A stretch of DNA of 64,000 nt from an uncultured Flavobacteriia bacterium. Lineage in GTDB: Bacteria > Bacteroidota > Bacteroidia > Flavobacteriales_D > Crocinitomicaceae. Positions 59,903-64,000 of this stretch are shown piece after piece. The translations under genes were made by a program, and so were the position numbers. The stretch lies in contig CALJTX010000019.1 of the NCBI GenBank assembly GCA_937975705.1, positions 62,001-126,000 on the forward strand, written 5' to 3'. Under the pieces are notes generated by a model. The model did no database searches and was not told where the DNA came from. It saw only the letters and a program-made list of their open reading frames with translations. The first letter of the stretch is position 1. Every line of letters begins with the position of its first letter.

Positions 59903-60271
59903 ATGGAAGCAGTTATTCAATTTTTATTCGTCACACTTCTCATCTTATTAGCCTTTATCGGCTACCGCGCCTTGCTGAGAAAATTTCAGCGCGGTCAAGT
60001 AGTACACAAAGCATATTGTGAATTGTATACGCTAGACCAAGAACCTGCCCAAGGAGAATTGGCTTTTTACTTTGTTTGTCCGCAGGAATGCGAGGTAAAG
60101 TTTGCTATCTGGCAATTCAATCAAATTGTTTGTGAAGTAGCGCAGGCTAACTTTGAAAAAGGAGGCCATATTTTGCGCTTTGATAGCACGAAGCTTGCCA
60201 ATGGCGTGTATTATTACGGAATTGTAACTGCCGATCAGGAGACCAAAAAACGCATGACTATTGCCAACTAA
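59903..60271 (+). CDS. Hypothetical membrane-anchored protein (122 aa)
   Basis: A hydrophobic N-terminal helix (about residues 2-22, IQFLFVTLLILLAFIGYRAL) precedes a basic linker and a beta-rich domain of about 85 residues (LYTLDQEPAQGELAFYFVCP, then DSTKLANGVYYYGIVTADQ) that may be an Ig-like fold. The ANGVYYYGI segment resembles the end of T9SS-type sorting domains, but there is no signal peptide for export through that system. I do not assign a function. It overlaps the convergent barrel gene by 4 bases. Confidence 0.65.
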   Translation: MEAVIQFLFVTLLILLAFIGYRALLRKFQRGQVVHKAYCELYTLDQEPAQGELAFYFVCPQECEVKFAIWQFNQIVCEVAQANFEKGGHILRFDSTKLANGVYYYGIVTADQETKKRMTIAN

Positions 60272-60969
60272 GATTCGTCGGTAGACTTCTCGATTTTGAT
60301 GCGAGAAGGTTTTCTTGGCAATTTGTATTTAGGCTTGTGAAAGTCGCTTTTGTATCCGTCGGTCTTTTCGATGCGATACACCAAACCTAAGCTGTATTGG
60401 GTGTAAGACGAACTGCCTAAAATATCTACCAAACCAAATTTATAGACACCTTGCGCCTGAAGGCCAATTTGTTTGCTGAGCCAAAAGGTACAGCCTGCCG
60501 ATAAATTAAGGGTTGGGCTGAGCAGTGGCGCACTTTGTTTGGGGTCAGCTGAACGCAGGCTAAATCCAAGACCAGCGCCCAAGTAGGGGTCAATTGCACC
60601 ACGCCCAAGTTGCTTGTAAAATGAATATTTTAGTGCGGCATCAAAATAACCAATAAAGCCATTGACACCGATAGAGTCATTGACTTTTCTTTCGGGTTTG
60701 TAGGTTTGTGCACCAAGTACAGCTTCGGCGCTCCAACCATTGTAAATGTAACGGTCGATGTATAACCTTGAAGGGAAAGGCAAACCATGCAGTTGGTCAA
60801 AAGGCATTGGGTTGAGCTCTTGACCGTCGTCGTCGGTGGTGGTCCAGGCGAGGCCGAATTGCCAAAAGTAGTTGTCTCGGTTGGTAATCATTTTGTCTGG
60901 TTGTGCTAGCGCTGTTGCTTGAATCAAGACAAAAATGAGGCTGAAAAATATGGAGAGTTGTTGACGCAT
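60268..60969 (-). CDS. Outer-membrane beta-barrel protein (233 aa)
   Basis: The start is ATG 60969 (MRQQLSIFFSLIFVLIQATA), with cleavage at LA before Gln. The mature part alternates hydrophobic and polar residues as an 8-stranded-type barrel (YFDAALKYSFYKQLGRGAID, then YLGAGLGFSL and FWLSKQIGLQAQGVYKFGLV). A basic, Lys/Pro-rich tail (KYKLPRKPSRIKIEKS) extends beyond the barrel. Likely a small porin-like or structural outer-membrane protein; substrate unknown. Confidence 0.78.
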   Translation of the reverse strand: MRQQLSIFFSLIFVLIQATALAQPDKMITNRDNYFWQFGLAWTTTDDDGQELNPMPFDQLHGLPFPSRLYIDRYIYNGWSAEAVLGAQTYKPERKVNDSIGVNGFIGYFDAALKYSFYKQLGRGAIDPYLGAGLGFSLRSADPKQSAPLLSPTLNLSAGCTFWLSKQIGLQAQGVYKFGLVDILGSSSYTQYSLGLVYRIEKTDGYKSDFHKPKYKLPRKPSRIKIEKSTDES

Positions 60970-60986
60970 GCGATTGTTTCTATGTA

Positions 60987-60994
60987 CAAATTTA
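60987..60994 (-). promoter_or_regulatory. -7 element of the outer-membrane barrel gene
   Basis: The minus-strand sequence is TAAATTTG, a perfect TAnnTTTG, with 17 bases before the ATG at 60969. No -33 TTG was found. Confidence 0.4.
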
Positions 60995-61076
60995 ATCAAT
61001 ATCGCTACGGTAGAACTTTAAACAGAATAAATGAATTGACAATCAATTGTTGATGTGCAGTTTGCCATTAAATGAG

Positions 61077-61084
61077 TAAATTTG
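61077..61084 (+). promoter_or_regulatory. -7 element upstream of the IPExxxVDY gene (near-leaderless)
   Basis: TAAATTTG is a perfect TAnnTTTG, ending six bases before the ATG at 61091. A TTG at 61050-61052 is 24 bases upstream, somewhat far. Confidence 0.4.
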
Positions 61085-61090
61085 AAACGC

Positions 61091-61519
61091 ATGGGAAAAG
61101 TCAAAAAATACGAACTCACCCTCGACGACGAACAACCCTTCGAAGTTTACGGAATATCTACTGCATTTGCCGATTACCGACTCACCTGGGAACTCAATCA
61201 AATGCTTGGAATCCGTCTAGAAAAAGAACAACAGCGCTTTGAGCTCTACATGCCAAAGCTCAAGACACAACAAGCGTTTAGTTATTTTTCTTACGAAGAT
61301 CAAGAGCTCCTGACGCGTTTTTATTTGATTAAAAACAAACAAGATCAGCAACTCTTGCAAGCAGACCGCCCCATGATCGATTATTTTTTGGTGCTCAAAG
61401 ATAATTTTTCACACGAGGCAACGGCCTTACTAGAACAACTCAGAAAAATAAACGGCGTTGTGGCTGTGTTTAATTTCAATTACGAAGAATTTGACATTTT
61501 AGATTACCTTACTAGTTAA
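61091..61519 (+). CDS. IPExxxVDY-family protein
   Basis: A 142-residue cytoplasmic protein from ATG 61091 (MGKVKKYELTLDDEQPFEVY); a codon three positions earlier would fall inside the promoter. The family-defining segment appears here as DRPMIDYFLVLKDN (about residues 97-110), a variant of the IPExxxVDY motif. WELNQMLGIRLEK and FNYEEFDILDYL are also typical. In Bacteroidota this gene is often found directly before pyk, as here (1-base gap). No biochemical function is known. Confidence 0.88.
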   Translation: MGKVKKYELTLDDEQPFEVYGISTAFADYRLTWELNQMLGIRLEKEQQRFELYMPKLKTQQAFSYFSYEDQELLTRFYLIKNKQDQQLLQADRPMIDYFLVLKDNFSHEATALLEQLRKINGVVAVFNFNYEEFDILDYLTS

Positions 61520-61520
61520 C

Positions 61521-62939
61521 ATGAAAAGAACCAAAATAGTGGCCACAATGGGCCCCGCCTCCCTCAAAAAAGAAATCCTTGCCGACATGATGCGCGCAGG
61601 CCTCAATGTTTGCCGCCTCAACTTTTCACACGGCAGCCACCAAGATCACGCGGGGGCGGTTACGCTTATCCGTGAGCTCAACGATGAATTGGGTTTAAAT
61701 GTGGCCATACTTGCCGACCTCCAAGGCCCAAAAATTCGTACCCACGAAATGGAAAATAATGGCGTTTTAATCGAGGTAGGTCAGCAAATTGATATCGTAG
61801 TTGAAAAGGTATTGGGCAATAACCAACGTTTTTCTATCAATTACAACTTGTTACCTCGCGATGTCAAACCCGGAGAAAAAATTCTTCTAGACGATGGCAA
61901 GTTAGTATTAGCTGTTATTGAGACTGACGGAAAAGAAAAAATCCGCTGTGAAGTCATCCAAGGAGGGTTGTTGTGTTCCAAAAAAGGCGTCAACTTTCCC
62001 AACACCAAAATTTCAATGCCTTCGCTCACTGAGAAAGACATCGAAGACCTCAACTATGCGCTGAAGTTAGGCGTAGACTGGATTGGCCTCTCTTTTGTGC
62101 GCACGGCCAACTGCATCATCGATCTCAAAGCAAGAATTGCCAAAAAACGCAGTATCGCTAAGGTAGTCGCTAAAATAGAAAAACCTGAAGCTTTAGAAAA
62201 CATAGATGCCATCATCGAAGAAAGCGATGCACTTATGGTAGCACGTGGAGACCTCGGCGTCGAGATCCCCTACCAAAATGTTCCTTTAATTCAAAAAATG
62301 ATCATCAGCAAATCCATCTCGAAGGCCAAGCCCGTTATCGTGGCTACTCAAATGATGGAATCCATGCTCAATAGCCTGACGCCAAGTAGAGCCGAAGTAA
62401 ATGACGTCGCAAATGCGGTGCTAGACGGCGCTGATGCGGTCATGCTTTCTGGCGAAACATCCGTTGGTCAGTACCCAGTTCAGGTAGTGCAAACCATGGC
62501 CAATATCATCAAAGAAATGGAACAGCACCCGAGCATGTATCACAAAGAAGAATTGCCTCCAAAAGGCAATCCACGCTTTATCTCTGACTCCATTTGTTTC
62601 AATGCTTGCCGTTTGGCACAACGCGTAGAAGCCAATGCGATCATCACCATGACCTTCTCTGGCTACACCGCTTACAAAATTGCATCCCAACGGCCGGCCT
62701 CTGAGATTTTCGTTTTCACAAGCAACCGCAAAATTCTTACCCAGCTTAATTTAGTTTGGGGTGTGCGTGCATTTTACTACAACAAACGCATTTCTACTGA
62801 CCATACCATTGCCGACATCAAGTACATCATGAAAGAGGGCGGACATCTTCAAACCGGCGATGTCGTGATCAACGTTGCTTCTATTCCATTAGAAGATCTT
62901 GGCGGCTCCAACATGTTGAAGCTCTCTTACGTAGATTAA
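61521..62939 (+). CDS. pyk: Pyruvate kinase
   Basis: A 472-residue protein of full family length. TKIVATMGPASLKKE opens the TIM barrel, followed by the substrate segment NFSHGSHQDH. The active-site block is VAKIEKPEALENIDAIIEES (Lys near 219) and DALMVARGDLGVEIP. The B domain is present (about 70-170). Pyruvate kinase makes pyruvate and ATP from phosphoenolpyruvate in glycolysis. It follows the IPExxxVDY gene by one base, with recJ 38 bases later. Confidence 0.98.
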   Translation: MKRTKIVATMGPASLKKEILADMMRAGLNVCRLNFSHGSHQDHAGAVTLIRELNDELGLNVAILADLQGPKIRTHEMENNGVLIEVGQQIDIVVEKVLGNNQRFSINYNLLPRDVKPGEKILLDDGKLVLAVIETDGKEKIRCEVIQGGLLCSKKGVNFPNTKISMPSLTEKDIEDLNYALKLGVDWIGLSFVRTANCIIDLKARIAKKRSIAKVVAKIEKPEALENIDAIIEESDALMVARGDLGVEIPYQNVPLIQKMIISKSISKAKPVIVATQMMESMLNSLTPSRAEVNDVANAVLDGADAVMLSGETSVGQYPVQVVQTMANIIKEMEQHPSMYHKEELPPKGNPRFISDSICFNACRLAQRVEANAIITMTFSGYTAYKIASQRPASEIFVFTSNRKILTQLNLVWGVRAFYYNKRISTDHTIADIKYIMKEGGHLQTGDVVINVASIPLEDLGGSNMLKLSYVD

Positions 62940-62977
62940 CGGAAGGCTCGCTTGCCGATACGGCGTACTTTTATCAA

Positions 62978-64000
62978 ATGAACGAATCTTGGAAACTCCG
63001 GGCTCAAGAGCCCCTAGCTGCTGTTGTAGAACTCGCTGAGGTGCTCAAAATCCCGCATTTTGCAGCACAGTTATTGTTGCAAAGAGGTGTGGATACCCGA
63101 GAAAGTGCGGTAGCCTTTTTCAAGCCTCAGCAAAACGGTTTGCACAACCCCTTTCTGCTGCAAAATATGCAGGCTGCCGTGAACAGATTGCAGCGCGCAA
63201 TCGCCAAGCAAGAAAAGGTTCTGTTGTACGGCGATTACGACGTAGATGGCACTACTGCAGTTGCCCTGATGGCCGAGCAGCTTGCTTTATTGGGTTTGCA
63301 GTGTGCGTACTATATCCCCGACCGCTATAAAGAAGGTTACGGCGTAAGTGCTGCGGGCATCGATTACGCCATCTCAGCGCAATTTGACGTACTCATCACC
63401 CTCGACTGCGGGATCAAAGCGCAAGTCGAACTCGCCAGAGCAAAAGCAGCTCATATCGATGTCATTGTTTGCGATCACCACCAACCCGACCTTACTCTTC
63501 CTGACGCACTCATTCTCAATCCAAAGCAAAACGGCTGCGCATATCCTTTCAAGGAGTTATCTGGCTGTGGGGTGGCCTTTAAGCTATTACAGGGGCTCTA
63601 TCAACAACTGAACTTAGATGAACAACAGCTTTTACAGAGTTTAGATTTAGTGGCGCTTTCTATTGGCGCAGATATTGTGGAAATGCGCGACGAAAACAGA
63701 ACACTTTGTGCCAAAGGCTTGGCGCAGCTCAACGCTGCGCCAAGACCCGCATTTTTAGCCATTCTAGACCTTGCCGCCAAGACCTTGCCTTTGTCGCTGC
63801 GCGACCTCGTATTTATTTTGGCACCGCGCATCAACGCGGCTGGCCGTATTGCATCAGGTAAGCGCGCTGTAGACTGGATGCTCAGCACGGTACAAGAAGA
63901 TATCACAGCGCTCGCGCTCGACATCAATACCGACAATACCACCCGCCGCGCCTTAGATCAAGACATGACTACACAAGCTTTGGCGCAAATAGCAGCTGAT
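62978..64000 (+). CDS. recJ: Single-stranded-DNA-specific exonuclease RecJ (partial, runs off right edge)
   Basis: The first 341 codons are open to the window edge. The DHH catalytic motifs are YGDYDVDGTTAVALM (about residues 83-97), LDCGIKAQ and VCDHHQPD (about 163-170). The Asp residues and HH bind manganese. The sequence continues LNPKQNGCAYPFKELSGCGV and APRINAAGRI, the conserved DHHA1-side linker. RecJ degrades single-stranded DNA 5' to 3' in recombination and repair. The C-terminal OB and DHHA1 parts are outside the window. The start is the first ATG after pyk. Confidence 0.95.
   Translation, partial: MNESWKLRAQEPLAAVVELAEVLKIPHFAAQLLLQRGVDTRESAVAFFKPQQNGLHNPFLLQNMQAAVNRLQRAIAKQEKVLLYGDYDVDGTTAVALMAEQLALLGLQCAYYIPDRYKEGYGVSAAGIDYAISAQFDVLITLDCGIKAQVELARAKAAHIDVIVCDHHQPDLTLPDALILNPKQNGCAYPFKELSGCGVAFKLLQGLYQQLNLDEQQLLQSLDLVALSIGADIVEMRDENRTLCAKGLAQLNAAPRPAFLAILDLAAKTLPLSLRDLVFILAPRINAAGRIASGKRAVDWMLSTVQEDITALALDINTDNTTRRALDQDMTTQALAQIAAD

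Overview
The window is a gene-dense chromosomal stretch from a member of the Bacteroidota, probably a Flavobacteriia-like aerobe; the genus cannot be named from the sequence. The evidence is the set of type IX secretion (T9SS) proteins (PorP/SprF-like, PorE-like, PorV/PorQ-like, and cargo with C-terminal sorting domains), a TonB-dependent receptor with an N-terminal carboxypeptidase-regulatory-like domain, phylum-typical families (DUF5686, DUF5916, DUF349, IPExxxVDY, YtxJ bacilliredoxin), signal peptides that nearly all end just before Gln, and promoters of the Bacteroidota form TTG-N17-21-TAnnTTTG. No rRNA, recognisable tRNA, insertion sequence, prophage or CRISPR array was seen. No gene-free gap reaches 300 bases; the longest are about 110-140 bases and hold promoters.

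Layout. 1-3584 (minus): tatC, a DUF5686 outer-membrane protein, and lptB running off the left edge. 3686-5206: a small unknown gene and three tandem paralogous lipoproteins. 5274-7710: pheS, ytxJ and a glutaminyl cyclase, start-stop coupled. 7791-15219: a PASTA protein, a T9SS cargo protein, an RluA/RluD pseudouridine synthase, a PorE-like OmpA protein, a small PspC protein and an RmlD-like reductase. 15263-18348: two amino-acid permeases. 18383-22211: a helix-hairpin-helix protein, apt, acyl-CoA dehydrogenase, rpsU and xerC. 22267-26568: a PfkB kinase, a DUF349 coiled-coil protein, a membrane protein and a GT9 glycosyltransferase. 26594-32805: thioesterase, M43-type metalloprotease cargo, uvrC, nadC and a phosphopantetheinyl transferase.

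32903-41929 holds a three-gene cassette: a TonB-dependent receptor, a 1392-residue secreted protein with Ca-binding-like Asp loops, and a PorV/PorQ-family barrel. It is the best candidate here for a little-described machine. 42001-43863: greA, a HIT protein and an SGNH/DUF4886-PKD protein. 43864-48974 (minus): PorP/SprF-like, PorE-like and two membrane acyltransferases, all with overlapping reading frames. 49010-54436: phenylacetyl-CoA epoxidase genes, with paaABCD running right and two paaE paralogues plus an SDR running left from a shared control region. 54548-56430: padR and a large PspC protein. 56419-64000: DUF5916 and DUF5715 proteins, small conserved genes, pyruvate kinase and the start of recJ.

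Functionally the window combines envelope export and surface assembly (Tat, Lpt, T9SS, TonB) with housekeeping genes (PheRS, S21, GreA, UvrC, RecJ, XerC, Apt, NadC, Pyk) and aerobic aromatic/acyl-CoA catabolism. A recurring sequence theme is a promoter -7 element exactly four bases before an ATG (apt, nadC, uvrC, thioesterase, a DUF493-like gene and, with one mismatch, tatC and the GT9 gene). This predicts many leaderless transcripts.
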